A DNA stretch of 64,000 nucleotides, taken from the NCBI RefSeq assembly GCF_022347565.1, contig NZ_JAKRGH010000014.1:1-64000 (forward strand), read 5' to 3'. The notes beneath the pieces were generated by a model. It ran no database searches, was not told where the DNA came from, and saw nothing but the letters and a program-made list of their open reading frames with translations. Position numbers and translations under genes: made by a program. Positions 44,853 through 56,528 of the stretch are shown here, piece by piece (the stretch's first letter is position 1; each line of letters begins with the position of its first letter). Origin of the DNA: Vibrio sp. Of7-15 (GTDB lineage Bacteria > Pseudomonadota > Gammaproteobacteria > Enterobacterales > Vibrionaceae).

Positions 44853-47519
44853 TTAAGCGTATTGTGGGTTTGTTTTTTCAGTGTCGATGTCGAACTTAGC
44901 GATCGCTTCAACAACTACTGATTTCTCAACGTCACCACGCTTCGCTAGCTCAGTTAGCGCTGCAACCACTACGTAGCCCGCATTAACTTCGAAGTGACGA
45001 CGTAGGTTTTCACGGCTGTCAGAACGGCCGTAACCATCTGTACCCAATACTTTGTACGACTCAGTTGGCATGAACGCGCGAACTTGCTCAGAGTAGTTCT
45101 TCATGTAGTCAGTCGCTGCGATAGCTGGCTCAGAACCCATTACTTGTGCAACGTAAGGTACTTTCGCTTCCGCTTCAGGGTGAAGCATGTTGTAACGCTC
45201 TGCGTCTTGACCGTCACGAGTTAGCTCGTTGAACGATGTTACAGAGAATACGTCAGATGCGATGCCGTACTCTTCGCTTAGGATAGTCGCTGCTTTACGT
45301 ACTTCGTTCATGATAGTACCAGAGCCCATTAGCTGAACTTTAGACTTATCACCAGCGTAAGACTCAAGCTTGTAGATACCCTTACGGATGCCTTCTTCAG
45401 CGCCTTCTGGCATTGCTGGCATTGCGTAGTTTTCGTTCATTACAGTTAGGTAGTAGAACACGTTCTCTTGGTTCTCACCGTACATGCGACGAATACCGTC
45501 TTGCATGATTACTGCTACTTCGTACGCGAATGTTGGGTCGTAAGAGATACAGTTAGGAACTGTGTTCGCCATGATGTGCGAGTGGCCATCTTCGTGCTGT
45601 AGACCTTCACCGTTCAGTGTTGTACGACCTGCAGTTGCACCTAGTAGGAAACCACGAGCTTGTTGGTCACCAGCCATCCACGCCATGTCGCCAACACGTT
45701 GGAAACCGAACATAGAGTAGTAGATGTAGAATGGGATCATTGGCAGATCGTTTGTGCTGTAAGAAGTAGCAGCAGCAACCCAAGAAGCCATTGAGCCTAG
45801 CTCGTTGATACCTTCTTGTAGAACCTGACCTGACGTCGCTTCTTTGTAGTAAGAAACAATATCGCGATCCTGTGGCGTGTAGTTTTGACCGTGCGGGTTG
45901 TAAATACCGATCTGACGGAAGAGACCTTCCATACCAAACGTACGCGCTTCATCACAGATGATAGGAACGATGTTCTTACTAATGTTCTTGTTCTTAAGCA
46001 GGATGTTAAGAGTACGAACGTAAGCCATAGTTGTAGAGATATCACGCTTCTGCTCACTTAGTAGCGGTGCGAACTCTTCTAGCTCAGGTACTTTAAACTC
46101 TTGAGTGAACTTAGGTAGACGCTGTGGCGTGTAACCTTTTAGTGCTTTACGACGAGCGTGAAGGTATTCGTATTCCGCTGAACCTTCTTCAAGTTTCAGG
46201 TACGGAAGTTCTTTAACCGCTTCGTCAGTTAGGATGTCTTGAAGACCTAGACGATCACGTAGGTGTAGTACGTGAGTCATGTCCATCTTCTTAACTTGGT
46301 GCGCGATGTTCTTACCTTCAGCCGCTTCACCCATGCCGTAACCTTTAACAGTCTTAGCAAGGATTACCGTTGGACGACCTTTAGTCTCTTCTGCATTTTT
46401 GTAAGCTGCGTATAGCTTAGAAGACTCGTGACCACCACGCTTCAGTTCGAAGATTTGATCGTCAGTCATGTCTGCAACTAGTGCAGCTGTCTCTGGGTAC
46501 TTACCGAAGAAGTGCTCACGTACGTACGCACCATCTTTCGATTTAAATGTTTGGTAGTCACCGTCTACAGTTTCGTTCATTAGCTGTAGAAGCTTACCAG
46601 ACGTATCTTTAGCAAGTAGTGAATCCCAGTTACTACCCCAGATAACTTTAACAACATTCCAACCAGCACCTTTGAATAGGCCTTCTAGCTCTTGAATGAT
46701 GCTACCGTTACCCATTACAGGGCCATCTAGACGCTGTAGGTTACAGTTGATTAGGAAACATAGGTTGTCTAACTTCTCACGCGCAGCGAAAGAAAGTGAA
46801 CCACGTGATTCTGGCTCATCCATCTCACCGTCACCTAGGAACGCGTAAACACGCTGTGCCGATGTGTCTTTCAGACCACGACCGTCTAGGTACTTAAGGA
46901 AACGCGCTTGGTAGATCGCAGAGATTGGACCCAGACCCATAGATACTGTTGGGAACTGCCAGAACTCAGGCATCAATTTAGGGTGTGGGTATGATGGAAT
47001 ACCTTTACCGTCTACTTCTTGACGGAAGTTGTCTAGCTGCTCTTCAGTTAGACGGCCTTCAACGAATGCACGAGAGTAAATACCAGGAGAGATGTGACCT
47101 TGGTAGTATACTAGATCGCCACCGTCCGTCTCGTTTGGAGCACGGAAGAAGTGGTTGAAACATACTTCGTAGAATGCAGCAGAAGACTGGAAAGACGCCA
47201 TGTGGCCGCCTAGGTCTAGGTCTTTCTTAGATGCACGTAGAACGATCATGATTGCATTCCAACGGATGATGGAACGAATACGACGCTCAAGTGTTGTGTC
47301 ACCTGGATAAGCTGGTTCTTGATCTGCAGGAATCGTGTTGATGTAGTTGCTCGTAATGCCTGTTGGCATATCAACACCGTCTAGACGAGCTTTGTCCAGA
47401 ACTTGTTCTAATAGGTATTGGGCACGTTCAACACCCTCTTCACGAACGACTGATTCTAGAGCAGCAAGCCACTCTTGAGTTTCTAGTGCGTCAACGTCAT
47501 TCTTCATGACTTCAGACAT
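44853..47519 (-). CDS. aceE: Pyruvate dehydrogenase E1 component
   Basis: An 888-residue homodimeric thiamine-diphosphate E1 that decarboxylates pyruvate and acetylates E2. The ThDP motif begins at GDGEMDEPES (about 229-238), and downstream FGMEGLFRQIGIY and GRTTLNGEGLQHEDGHSH match the family. It is transcribed from the pdhR side with AAAAGGA upstream of ATG. Length matches E. coli AceE (887). Confidence 0.97.
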   Translation of the reverse strand: MSEVMKNDVDALETQEWLAALESVVREEGVERAQYLLEQVLDKARLDGVDMPTGITSNYINTIPADQEPAYPGDTTLERRIRSIIRWNAIMIVLRASKKDLDLGGHMASFQSSAAFYEVCFNHFFRAPNETDGGDLVYYQGHISPGIYSRAFVEGRLTEEQLDNFRQEVDGKGIPSYPHPKLMPEFWQFPTVSMGLGPISAIYQARFLKYLDGRGLKDTSAQRVYAFLGDGEMDEPESRGSLSFAAREKLDNLCFLINCNLQRLDGPVMGNGSIIQELEGLFKGAGWNVVKVIWGSNWDSLLAKDTSGKLLQLMNETVDGDYQTFKSKDGAYVREHFFGKYPETAALVADMTDDQIFELKRGGHESSKLYAAYKNAEETKGRPTVILAKTVKGYGMGEAAEGKNIAHQVKKMDMTHVLHLRDRLGLQDILTDEAVKELPYLKLEEGSAEYEYLHARRKALKGYTPQRLPKFTQEFKVPELEEFAPLLSEQKRDISTTMAYVRTLNILLKNKNISKNIVPIICDEARTFGMEGLFRQIGIYNPHGQNYTPQDRDIVSYYKEATSGQVLQEGINELGSMASWVAAATSYSTNDLPMIPFYIYYSMFGFQRVGDMAWMAGDQQARGFLLGATAGRTTLNGEGLQHEDGHSHIMANTVPNCISYDPTFAYEVAVIMQDGIRRMYGENQENVFYYLTVMNENYAMPAMPEGAEEGIRKGIYKLESYAGDKSKVQLMGSGTIMNEVRKAATILSEEYGIASDVFSVTSFNELTRDGQDAERYNMLHPEAEAKVPYVAQVMGSEPAIAATDYMKNYSEQVRAFMPTESYKVLGTDGYGRSDSRENLRRHFEVNAGYVVVAALTELAKRGDVEKSVVVEAIAKFDIDTEKTNPQYA

Positions 47520-47582
47520 GGCGATCTATCCTTTTGTTGATTGGATCTACAAAACTAACAATGTCGCAGCAGAGCTTATCTG

Positions 47583-48347
47583 CTAGTCCTTGCGTTGCTG
47601 AATTCGACGAAGGGAGCGCTCACGACGGCTCTCTTCACGCGTCAAGTCCAACAGGGTTTCCTCTATGTATGCTAAGTGCTCATGAGATGCTTCACGTGCC
47701 TTATCTGGCTCACCGGAAACAATCGCATTCACAATCTCAGCGCGATGTTTGCCTACTTTCTCAACCACATCTTCGCGGCGGTTCAGTAGTTCAAAATTTT
47801 GTAATACGTTTTGCTCAAGCAATGGCGCTAAACTGCGAACCATATGCAGTAAAACCACATTATGAGCCGACTCAGTCACTGCAATTAGGTAATGCATCAC
47901 CGCAGAAGCTTCTGCTTTTAAATCACCTTGCTGCTGAGCCTTCGCAATTAGATCATGACAATCTAAAATACGTTTAAAATCTTCTTCAGTACCACGCAAC
48001 GCTGCAAAATAAGAAGAAATTCCTTCTAACGCATGACGTGACTCTAATAAATCTAGCTGGGTATCTGGATGCGCTGACAATAAATCAAGCAACGGTTCAG
48101 AAAAACTCTTCCACAGCGTATCACTCACAAACGTTCCACCACCTTGGCGACGAATGAGCAATTTTTTCACTTCCAAACGCTGGATAGCTTCACGCACAGA
48201 GGGACGAGAAACGTCAAACTGCTTCGCTAACTCACGCTCTGACGGCAGTTTTTGCCCAGCAGATAGCGTACCTTCTAAAATCAAGCGCTCTAATTCTTGT
48301 TCAATCACATCGGAGAGCTTGGGTTGACGGATCCTTTGATAAGCCAT
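47583..48347 (-). CDS. pdhR: Pyruvate dehydrogenase complex repressor PdhR
   Basis: A 254-residue GntR/FadR-family regulator. The N-terminal winged helix (about 8-75) shows [26 protein letters not shown]. The C-terminal all-helical FCD domain binds pyruvate in E. coli, which releases DNA. It heads the pdhR-aceE-aceF operon and has two PdhR-type boxes upstream, supporting autoregulation. Confidence 0.95.
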   Translation of the reverse strand: MAYQRIRQPKLSDVIEQELERLILEGTLSAGQKLPSERELAKQFDVSRPSVREAIQRLEVKKLLIRRQGGGTFVSDTLWKSFSEPLLDLLSAHPDTQLDLLESRHALEGISSYFAALRGTEEDFKRILDCHDLIAKAQQQGDLKAEASAVMHYLIAVTESAHNVVLLHMVRSLAPLLEQNVLQNFELLNRREDVVEKVGKHRAEIVNAIVSGEPDKAREASHEHLAYIEETLLDLTREESRRERSLRRIQQRKD

Positions 48348-48395
48348 ATTCGTTCTTATTTTTCTGCTTAACGTTTAGCCAGTGGGCTCGTGGTA

Positions 48396-48410
48396 AATGG
48401 TATTACCAAT
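48396..48410. promoter_or_regulatory. PdhR box, proximal
   Basis: AATGGTATTACCAAT matches the ATTGGTNNNACCAAT palindrome with one mismatch. It lies about 50 bp upstream of the pdhR ATG, a position suited to block pdhR-aceEF transcription. Confidence 0.7.
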
Positions 48411-48533
48411 CTAAATTTGGCGAAAATTTAGCAGATGAACTCAGCAATGTCCAACACAAACTTGATTAGAATCATGGAAGCACAGAAAATTTAACAAAAA
48501 TGAAATGATATGAACACTAATGAGTAATGAATA

Positions 48534-48548
48534 ATTGGTCTGACCAAT
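48534..48548. promoter_or_regulatory. PdhR box, distal
   Basis: ATTGGTCTGACCAAT is an exact match to the palindrome ATTGGTNNNACCAAT. It lies about 190 bp upstream of pdhR and 9 bp beyond the ampD stop. Confidence 0.7.
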
Positions 48549-48556
48549 GTAAATAT

Positions 48557-49129
48557 TTAACTCTTATCTAATGCAGACAGAGCGTGCTTCAGCAAGGAAT
48601 GGTAATAACGCCAGTCAAATGAAAGCCCAGGATCTGTCTTACGAGAAGGCGCAATGTACTGGTGTCCGGTGATCCTTTCTAAGGTGATTTCAGGGTATTT
48701 TTCCATCAAAGCCACCGTCACTTTCACTAGTGCATGGTACTGTTCTTTGGTATACGCCACAAAGTCAGTTCCCTCCATTTCGATACCCACAGAATAATCA
48801 TTACATCCTGGTTTATCAGCAAATTGAGACACTCCGGCATGCCAAGCACGAGCACAAAAAGGCACAAATTGAACTATAGATCCGTCTCGACGAATTAAAC
48901 AGTGAGCCGATACACGTAACTTACAAATCCCCTCAAAAAAAGCATGGTCTTGTGGGTTTAACTTACCAGTAAAAAGCTGCTCGATGTATGGACCACCAAA
49001 CTGCCCTGGCGGCAAACTGATATTATGTACAACCAACAAAGAAACTGGTGTATTCTCAGGACGATAGTCAAAAAAAGGTGACGGTACATGTTTGGCCTTA
49101 TCTAACCAACTTTTCTCAGATATCTGCAT
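48557..49129 (-). CDS. ampD: 1,6-anhydro-N-acetylmuramyl-L-alanine amidase AmpD
   Basis: A 190-residue cytoplasmic zinc amidase of peptidoglycan recycling; its loss often derepresses AmpC beta-lactamases in species with ampR. Zinc-binding candidates are the His of VVHNISLPPG (about 35) and the His and Asp of GHQYIAPSRKTDPG (about 155-168). Divergent from nadC, as in most gammaproteobacteria. Confidence 0.95.
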   Translation of the reverse strand: MQISEKSWLDKAKHVPSPFFDYRPENTPVSLLVVHNISLPPGQFGGPYIEQLFTGKLNPQDHAFFEGICKLRVSAHCLIRRDGSIVQFVPFCARAWHAGVSQFADKPGCNDYSVGIEMEGTDFVAYTKEQYHALVKVTVALMEKYPEITLERITGHQYIAPSRKTDPGLSFDWRYYHSLLKHALSALDKS

Positions 49130-49198
49130 TTTATTCCTCTATAACTTATCCATTTATTCATCATCATTAATGGGTACATACAATGTGATGAGAATTAA

Positions 49199-50269
<1,071 letters not shown>

Positions 50270-50305
50270 GCGTCTTAAAAGCGATTCTTTCGTTATATTT
50301 TTAAG

Positions 50306-50335
50306 AATAACGGCAGTCACTATACTGCCGTTATT
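50306..50335. terminator. Terminator after nadC
   Basis: The 12-bp stem AATAACGGCAGT/ACTGCCGTTATT with a 6-nt loop, followed by a short T-rich segment. Confidence 0.75.
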
Positions 50336-50545
50336 TACATTTAAAAATCAACATAACTTACTGTTATTTATCAACTTAACACTTAAACCACCTCATTTAA
50401 GAACTCTGTCGCATAATAAATTCCCGCCATATGCAACAACCTAGATAAGCTGCAAAACAGACCGCGTAATCAGTACGCCCTTCTTTTTTATACGCTTTGC
50501 CCTCTCTATGCTTCCCGAACTTTCAATAAGTTACGAGAAGATAAA

Positions 50546-50941
50546 ATGAAAAAACAAAAAGGCTTTACCTTAATCGAGTTAATGATCGTTGTGGCGGTCA
50601 TTGGTGTTTTGTCGGCAATTGCGATTCCTAAGTACCAAGAGTTTGCTCAAAAAGGAGCGGTATCATCGGGAATAGCCACTCTAAGTGGTTTAAAAACCAA
50701 CATCGAAGATTATATGGCCAGTAATGGTTCCTTTCCTTCAACATCAAGTGCTGTAGGTGCAATCAACTCACCTATAGGAATGGTTGACTTAGATTCTGCC
50801 GTCAGTGGAGGTATTAAAATCACCTTTTCCGAAGGTGCTGCAAAAACCAAAACAGTAAAAATGAGACGAGAAAACTCAGGAGAGTGGGTCTGTACATATG
50901 ATATTCCCGATCTAGATATTGCTGGCTGTACAGGGTCATAA
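50546..50941 (+). CDS. pilA: Type IV pilin PilA
   Basis: A 131-residue major pilin of the type IVa competence/adhesion pilus. Prepilin leader MKKQKG is cut before Phe7; the mature N-terminus FTLIELMIVVAVIGVLSAIAIP has the conserved Glu5. Two C-terminal cysteines (EWVCTYDIPDLDIAGC) form the usual disulfide loop. Vibrio PilA globular domains vary strongly between strains, so the distal half is expected to be strain-specific. The start is preceded by AGAAG. First of pilABCD. Confidence 0.95.
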   Translation: MKKQKGFTLIELMIVVAVIGVLSAIAIPKYQEFAQKGAVSSGIATLSGLKTNIEDYMASNGSFPSTSSAVGAINSPIGMVDLDSAVSGGIKITFSEGAAKTKTVKMRRENSGEWVCTYDIPDLDIAGCTGS

Positions 50942-50944
50942 TAT

Positions 50945-52633
50945 ATGCAAAATCTTGCTGTTATTCTGCGCCAAGCGGAGCTGATCACTCCAGCGCAAGA
51001 GCAAGTGGTTACCGAAAGCATCAAAGCTGATGGCCATAATGTGCCGTCAGCTTTACTTTCTTGCGCCATTTTTACCCCTACCGAACTTGTGGATCACCTC
51101 GGTCAAATCTTTGGGTTAACGACTGTTCAACTAACCAACTATAACTATCAAACCCACTGTCAGCAATTGGGCTTACGGGAGCTCATTACTCGCCATCAAG
51201 CGATTCCTGTTCAAGTTACCTCAGAGCGTATCCAACTGGCTATTGACGATCCAACCAACGCCCAAGCCGAAGATGATTTTCGGTTTGCGACTGGTAAACA
51301 CGTTGAGTATGTCTTAACGGATCCAAACCAAATAAGTGCCGCCATCCGACGCATGTATGGCCAGAGCCGAGCAACAAAAACAAACAGCGCGGCGAAAGAC
51401 ATTACTCAAGATGAACTGGCCTCACTGGTTGATGTAGAGAATGACGAATTCAATACCACCGAAGACTTAAGCCAAGATGATGCCCCTGTCACCCGCTTTA
51501 TCAACCAAATCTTATTAGAAGCCGTTCGTAAAGGAGCCTCTGATATCCACTTTGAACCTTACGAAGAAACCTATCGGGTACGATTACGTTGTGATGGCAT
51601 TTTAGTTGAAAATAACACCCCAGCCGTTCATTTAGGCCGTCGCTTGGCAGCTCGCATCAAAATCATGGCCAAGCTAGACATTGCCGAACGCAGACTACCT
51701 CAAGACGGCCGCATTAAATTAAAGCTCAACCATGACACCGCCATTGATATGCGTGTTTCTTCCTTACCGACGCTATGGGGAGAAAAAATTGTTCTTCGCT
51801 TGCTCGACAGCAACAGCGCTAGCTTAGACATAGCCAAACTAGGCTATAGCGAACAACAACAAGAGCTATACCTCAACGCCCTTCAGCGTCCACAAGGCAT
51901 GATCTTAATGACAGGGCCTACAGGCAGCGGTAAAACCGTCTCCCTTTATTCTGGACTGAAAGTGCTTAATACCCCTGAACGAAACATCTCAACAGCAGAA
52001 GACCCTGTAGAAATAAACCTTAATGGGATAAATCAAGTACAAGTGAATCCTAAAATTGGCTTTACGTTCGCCGAGGCACTACGGTCTTTCCTTCGCCAAG
52101 ATCCTGATGTGGTCATGGTTGGCGAAATTCGTGATTTAGAAACCGCCGAAATAGCCATTAAAGCCGCCCAAACGGGCCACCTTGTTTTATCTACTCTTCA
52201 CACCAATTCAGCAGCAGAGACCGTTATTCGACTCAGTAATATGGGGATTGAAAACTTCAACTTGGCCTCTTCTCTTACCATGATTATTGCTCAGCGGTTA
52301 GCTCGCCGATTATGCCCTCATTGCAAGCAAGCCGATCCGTTAACACCGACTCTGCGTAAAGAATTTAACCTTGAACAGCAGCAGCCCATATTTAAAGCCT
52401 CACCACAAGGTTGCCATGAATGTAATTTGGGCTACATGGGCAGAGTGGGTATTTATGAAGTGATGCCTTTTAACCGAGAGCTGGCCACTGCCGTTTTAAA
52501 AGGCGCGAGTGCCACCCGAATAGAAGAGTTGGCTATCCAGCAAGGTATGCTGACATTAAAGGCTTCTGGAGTTCAAAACCTAAAAGCCGGAGTCACCAGC
52601 TTTCAAGAGCTCAGCCGAGTGCTTTATTTTTAA
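50945..52633 (+). CDS. pilB: Type IV pilus assembly ATPase PilB
   Basis: A 562-residue hexameric motor for pilus extension. An N-terminal GspE/MshEN-like domain is followed by the ATPase with Walker A GPTGSGKTVSLY (about 320-331), the Asp box TAEDPVEI, Walker B-like VVMVGEIRD and a four-cysteine zinc site (CPHC and CHEC, about 457-500). It starts 3 bp after pilA. Confidence 0.96.
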   Translation: MQNLAVILRQAELITPAQEQVVTESIKADGHNVPSALLSCAIFTPTELVDHLGQIFGLTTVQLTNYNYQTHCQQLGLRELITRHQAIPVQVTSERIQLAIDDPTNAQAEDDFRFATGKHVEYVLTDPNQISAAIRRMYGQSRATKTNSAAKDITQDELASLVDVENDEFNTTEDLSQDDAPVTRFINQILLEAVRKGASDIHFEPYEETYRVRLRCDGILVENNTPAVHLGRRLAARIKIMAKLDIAERRLPQDGRIKLKLNHDTAIDMRVSSLPTLWGEKIVLRLLDSNSASLDIAKLGYSEQQQELYLNALQRPQGMILMTGPTGSGKTVSLYSGLKVLNTPERNISTAEDPVEINLNGINQVQVNPKIGFTFAEALRSFLRQDPDVVMVGEIRDLETAEIAIKAAQTGHLVLSTLHTNSAAETVIRLSNMGIENFNLASSLTMIIAQRLARRLCPHCKQADPLTPTLRKEFNLEQQQPIFKASPQGCHECNLGYMGRVGIYEVMPFNRELATAVLKGASATRIEELAIQQGMLTLKASGVQNLKAGVTSFQELSRVLYF

Positions 52634-52699
52634 TGCGTACGATATTGCTCATCAGCGCTTTACCATCACAGGTCGCTGACCACGACACAGAGATAATTC

Positions 52700-53938
52700 A
52701 TGCTTGGACGACAATCTAAACATAATACCCCAACCCTCCGTAATTTTTATTGGAGAGGCGTTAATAGCTCAGGTAAACAGGTCTCAGGGCAGACTCTTGC
52801 CCTTAGTGAAGTGGAAGTCAGATCGAACCTTAATGAGCAAAAGATTCGGATAAAAAAAATTAAAAAACGCAGTATTTCTGCCTTTTCAAGATTAAAGCAC
52901 TCCGTAAAAAGAAAAGACATCACTCTACTCACTCGGCAATTAGCCACCATGCTCACTACTGGTGTCCCCATTGTGCAAGCCATTCGTTTAGTAGGAGAAA
53001 ACCACCTAAAAGCAGAGATGAAATCCATCTTAAAACAAGTTTGTTTCGCCATTGAAGCTGGAACACCACTTTCTAAAGCACTGGCCACCAGTAGCAGGCA
53101 TTTTGACCATTTTTATATTGAGTTAGTCGCAACAGGTGAGCAAACGGGTCACTTAGCGGCTGTCTTCGAACGATTGGCTGAATACCGAGAAAAAAGTGAA
53201 GCACTTCGTTCTAAAGTCATCAAAGCCATGATTTACCCTGTTATGGTCAGCCTCGTCGCCATTGGCGTCACCGTATTGATGTTAACCATGGTGATCCCAG
53301 AGTTTGAATCAATTTTCAAAGGCTTTAATGCTGATTTACCTTGGTTTACTCAACAAGTCATTAATCTATCTTATCTTTTACAATCGTCTGGCCATTGGTT
53401 TATAACTGTTTTATTCAGTCTATTTTTACTACTCAAATATCTTCAAAGAAAATCATTAAAATTCCAGCTAAAAACAAGCCAATGGTTACTAACTATTCCT
53501 GTCATTGGAGGAGTCTTAGCAAAAGCAGCCATCGCGAAGTTCAGCCGAACATTGGCAACCAGTTTTAGCTCCGGCATCCCAATATTAACCAGTTTAAAAA
53601 CAACGGCAAAAACCACAACCAGCCTCTACTATCAAACGGCCATGGAGTCGGTCTATCACAATACCGCGGCAGGCATGCCCCTCTATATTGCTATGCGCCA
53701 CAGTCATGCCTTTCCCGAAATGGTCTTACAGATGGTGATGATAGGAGAAGAGTCCGGCCAGTTAGATAACATGCTAAATAAAATCGCAGCGGTGTATGAA
53801 CAAGAGGTCGATAATACCGTCGATAACCTAGGCAAAATATTAGAGCCACTTATTATCGTTCTGCTCGGCTCGATCATAGGTGGGTTAGTGGTTTCAATGT
53901 ACCTACCGATCTTTAACTTAATGAGTGTGATTGGATAG
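52700..53938 (+). CDS. pilC: Type IV pilus inner-membrane platform protein PilC
   Basis: A 412-residue polytopic protein that anchors pilus assembly. Two GspF domains (about 74-197 and 280-402) share [36 protein letters not shown] and the GEESGQL-type motif; membrane segments are near 176-200, 225-245 and 385-405. A short gap follows before pilD. Confidence 0.96.
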   Translation: MLGRQSKHNTPTLRNFYWRGVNSSGKQVSGQTLALSEVEVRSNLNEQKIRIKKIKKRSISAFSRLKHSVKRKDITLLTRQLATMLTTGVPIVQAIRLVGENHLKAEMKSILKQVCFAIEAGTPLSKALATSSRHFDHFYIELVATGEQTGHLAAVFERLAEYREKSEALRSKVIKAMIYPVMVSLVAIGVTVLMLTMVIPEFESIFKGFNADLPWFTQQVINLSYLLQSSGHWFITVLFSLFLLLKYLQRKSLKFQLKTSQWLLTIPVIGGVLAKAAIAKFSRTLATSFSSGIPILTSLKTTAKTTTSLYYQTAMESVYHNTAAGMPLYIAMRHSHAFPEMVLQMVMIGEESGQLDNMLNKIAAVYEQEVDNTVDNLGKILEPLIIVLLGSIIGGLVVSMYLPIFNLMSVIG

Positions 53939-54008
53939 CCTAAACCTTTCCAAGCAAGGTAGAATAACCTCCCTTAGTGATAATAATTTAACTTTTATAG
54001 AGATCAGC

Positions 54009-54893
54009 ATGGCAGCATTTGATTATTACCCTTGGCTATTTCCCGTATTTGCTGGGATTTTTGGTTTATTGATAGGTAGCTTTCTCAATGTTGTCATCTA
54101 TCGCTTACCAGTCATGATGGAGCGCCAATGGAAACAAGACTGCATTGAATGTTTCCCTGAACTATCCACGCCTTCAGACGAGCCATCACCGTCCACTTTT
54201 AATTTAAATACACCACGCTCTCGCTGCCCACAATGCAAAACTCAAATACGGGCAATCGATAATATTCCGGTGATCAGCTGGTTACTTTTAAAAGGCCAAT
54301 GCCGCCACTGCCAGCACAAAATAAGCATGCGTTACCCAGCAATCGAGTTACTTACCGCGAGCATGGCAGCCACTGTCGCCCTGTATTTCCCACTGTCTGA
54401 ATTTGCACTTGCCGCCATCTTTTTTACGTTTGTATTGATTGCAGCTACATTTATCGATCTCGATACCATGTTGCTACCAGATCAACTCACTCTTCCTTTA
54501 ATGTGGGGGGGGATCACGTTATCACTACTGGGCTTTAGTCCTGTCTCCTTACAAGATGCTGTCATTGGTGCCATCGTCGGTTACCTATCACTATGGAGCT
54601 TATATTGGGCTTTCAAATTACTGACAGGAAAAGAAGGCATGGGCTACGGTGACTTTAAGTTACTGGCGGCGCTAGGGGCTTGGTTAGGCTGGCAACAGCT
54701 GCCTGTGCTTATCTTAATGTCTTCTCTTGTTGGGGCGATTTTTGGTATCGCACAATTAAGAGCCCAACAAAAAGGAATGGATAAAGAATTTCCATTTGGC
54801 CCCTATCTCGCTATCTCAGGTTGGGTATGTCTAATTTGGGGAGACAGCATTATCACTTGGTACCTTACTTCTATTTTGGGAATGCCATTATGA
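54009..54893 (+). CDS. pilD: Prepilin leader peptidase/N-methyltransferase PilD
   Basis: A 294-residue bifunctional membrane enzyme that cleaves prepilins and N-methylates the new Phe; also called VcpD in V. cholerae, where it serves type II secretion too. [17 protein letters not shown] near the start, two zinc cysteine pairs (CPQC, CRHC, about 76-104) and the aspartates in [10 protein letters not shown] and GYGDFKLL are visible. The ATG at 54009 fits the family start; an upstream TTG frame is unneeded. The stop overlaps the coaE start (ATGA). Confidence 0.95.
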   Translation: MAAFDYYPWLFPVFAGIFGLLIGSFLNVVIYRLPVMMERQWKQDCIECFPELSTPSDEPSPSTFNLNTPRSRCPQCKTQIRAIDNIPVISWLLLKGQCRHCQHKISMRYPAIELLTASMAATVALYFPLSEFALAAIFFTFVLIAATFIDLDTMLLPDQLTLPLMWGGITLSLLGFSPVSLQDAVIGAIVGYLSLWSLYWAFKLLTGKEGMGYGDFKLLAALGAWLGWQQLPVLILMSSLVGAIFGIAQLRAQQKGMDKEFPFGPYLAISGWVCLIWGDSIITWYLTSILGMPL

Positions 54894-55504
54894 GTTTAGT
54901 TATCGGCCTAACAGGCGGTATTGGCAGCGGAAAAACCACCGTTGCTAATTTATTTGCAGAAATGCACCACATTGACATTATTGATGCTGATATTATTGCA
55001 CGCGATGTTGTAGAAAAAGGAAGTGTTGGCCTTAACAAGATAAGCCAACACTTCGGCACTGAGGTCCTACTCCCATCCGGAGAGCTAGACCGAGCTAAAT
55101 TACGTGAAAGAATCTTTTCTAACCCTGAAGAAAAAACATGGCTGAATAACTTACTTCATCCACTAATAAGAACAGAAATGGTGAACCAAACTCAGCAAGC
55201 AACATCACCTTATTGCCTTTTGGTTATTCCATTAATGGTCGAAAATAATCTACAGAGTTTGGCAGAGCGTATTTTAGTCGTGGATGTATCCGAAGAAACA
55301 CAAATAGCTCGCACGACACAACGTGATAATGTCAGCGACGAACAAGTTAAGAACATCCTCAAAGCTCAAGCCTCTCGACAGCAACGGCTTGATTCTGCCC
55401 ATGATGTTATTTGTAATGATGGTAAAAATATGGAACTAAAGCCTATAATATCAACCTTACATTATAAGTATCTGGAACTCTCCCAACAACTTCAGACACA
55501 ATAA
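54890..55504 (+). CDS. coaE: Dephospho-CoA kinase
   Basis: A 204-residue P-loop kinase for the last step of coenzyme A synthesis. Walker [13 protein letters not shown] (about 6-17), [13 protein letters not shown] (about 33-45) and the LID-region arginines (RTTQRDN) are present. The ATG overlaps pilD by four bases, so it is translationally coupled to the pilus operon, a common arrangement. Confidence 0.96.
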   Translation: MSLVIGLTGGIGSGKTTVANLFAEMHHIDIIDADIIARDVVEKGSVGLNKISQHFGTEVLLPSGELDRAKLRERIFSNPEEKTWLNNLLHPLIRTEMVNQTQQATSPYCLLVIPLMVENNLQSLAERILVVDVSEETQIARTTQRDNVSDEQVKNILKAQASRQQRLDSAHDVICNDGKNMELKPIISTLHYKYLELSQQLQTQ

Positions 55505-55535
55505 GTCTTTTTTAATCACTAAAATGGCAGATAGG

Positions 55536-56273
55536 ATGAATACACATCGATTTGAGCATCCCCTAAATGAAAGAACACGGATCTATCTGCGCATAGAGTT
55601 TTTGCTGCGACAAATGGGGCAATCTGCGGATATCTCTGAAGGGTTCCAGCACCAATTATTTTTTAGAGCCCTCTTCGATATTCTCGATATTTTTGAGCAA
55701 GTGCCTCTTAAAGGCGATCTAGGAAAAGATCTCGAAAAACAGCGTCAAAAATTAAAAAGCTGGCTAGATGTGGAAGGTGTGGATCAAGCAGCCCTAACTA
55801 AACTGCTTGGTGAAATTGATGATGCGCATCGAACGCTCATGAAATCTTCCCGTTTAGGCCAAGAATTACGTGAAGACCGTTTTCTAAGCAGTATAAAGCA
55901 ACGTTTTTCCATCCCTGGAGGCAGCTGTTGCTTCGATCTACCAGCGCTACATTATTGGCTTCACCTCCCGCTAAATCAGCGCTATAAAGATGCCCAACGC
56001 TGGATGGCTCACTTGCTGGATATGTCACAAGCTTTATCCATTTGGCTTAAACTGACACGTGAATCCGGTCATTTTCAGCCTAAAATAGCGCGTAATGGTT
56101 TCTTCCAAGGTGAGGCTGACGAAGCCAGTATTATTAGACTACAAATCCCAATGAATTATGGCGTCTATCCTATGATCTCGGGACATAAAAATCGATTTTC
56201 AATCCGTTTTATGTCCTTTGAGCGTGGTCAAAACTGCACAGAAGACATCGAATTTAATCTGGCGATTTGTTAA
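55536..56273 (+). CDS. zapD: Cell division protein ZapD
   Basis: A 245-residue FtsZ-associated protein that cross-links FtsZ filaments. [10 protein letters not shown] (about 5-14), [25 protein letters not shown] (about 125-149) and the C-terminal [11 protein letters not shown] match E. coli ZapD. The ATG at 55536 is chosen because it aligns with E. coli; one at 55524 is also possible, and neither has a good ribosome-binding site. Its partner FtsZ is encoded at 61782-62999. Confidence 0.93.
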   Translation: MNTHRFEHPLNERTRIYLRIEFLLRQMGQSADISEGFQHQLFFRALFDILDIFEQVPLKGDLGKDLEKQRQKLKSWLDVEGVDQAALTKLLGEIDDAHRTLMKSSRLGQELREDRFLSSIKQRFSIPGGSCCFDLPALHYWLHLPLNQRYKDAQRWMAHLLDMSQALSIWLKLTRESGHFQPKIARNGFFQGEADEASIIRLQIPMNYGVYPMISGHKNRFSIRFMSFERGQNCTEDIEFNLAIC

Positions 56274-56281
56274 GGATCAAC

Positions 56282-56476
56282 ATGAACAAAGATACCATTG
56301 TGAAGTGCCCAACCTGTCGTGACGACGTGGTATGGAGTAGCGATAGCCCTTTCCGTCCATTTTGTAGTAAGAAGTGTCAATTAATTGATTTTGGCGAGTG
56401 GGCCGATGAAGAGAAATCCATTCCCGGCGCCCCGGATATGTCCGATTCAGACGGCTGGTCTGAAACACACATTTAA
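56282..56476 (+). CDS. yacG: DNA gyrase inhibitor YacG
   Basis: A 64-residue zinc-finger protein. CPTC (about 9-12) and CSKKC (about 28-32) give the CX2C-CX3C zinc site, and the [18 protein letters not shown] segment is the family signature. In E. coli YacG binds GyrB and inhibits gyrase. The ATG at 56282 has AAGGA upstream. It ends the pilABCD-coaE-zapD-yacG run, and a terminator follows. Confidence 0.94.
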   Translation: MNKDTIVKCPTCRDDVVWSSDSPFRPFCSKKCQLIDFGEWADEEKSIPGAPDMSDSDGWSETHI

Positions 56477-56485
56477 CTAAAACAT

Positions 56486-56528
56486 AGGCAGAATACGGAG
56501 TCACTCACCCTATATTCTGCCTTTTTAT
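56486..56528. terminator. Terminator between yacG and mutT
   Basis: The stem AGGCAGAATA/TATTCTGCCT is followed by TTTTATTATT and shared by converging genes. Confidence 0.8.
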
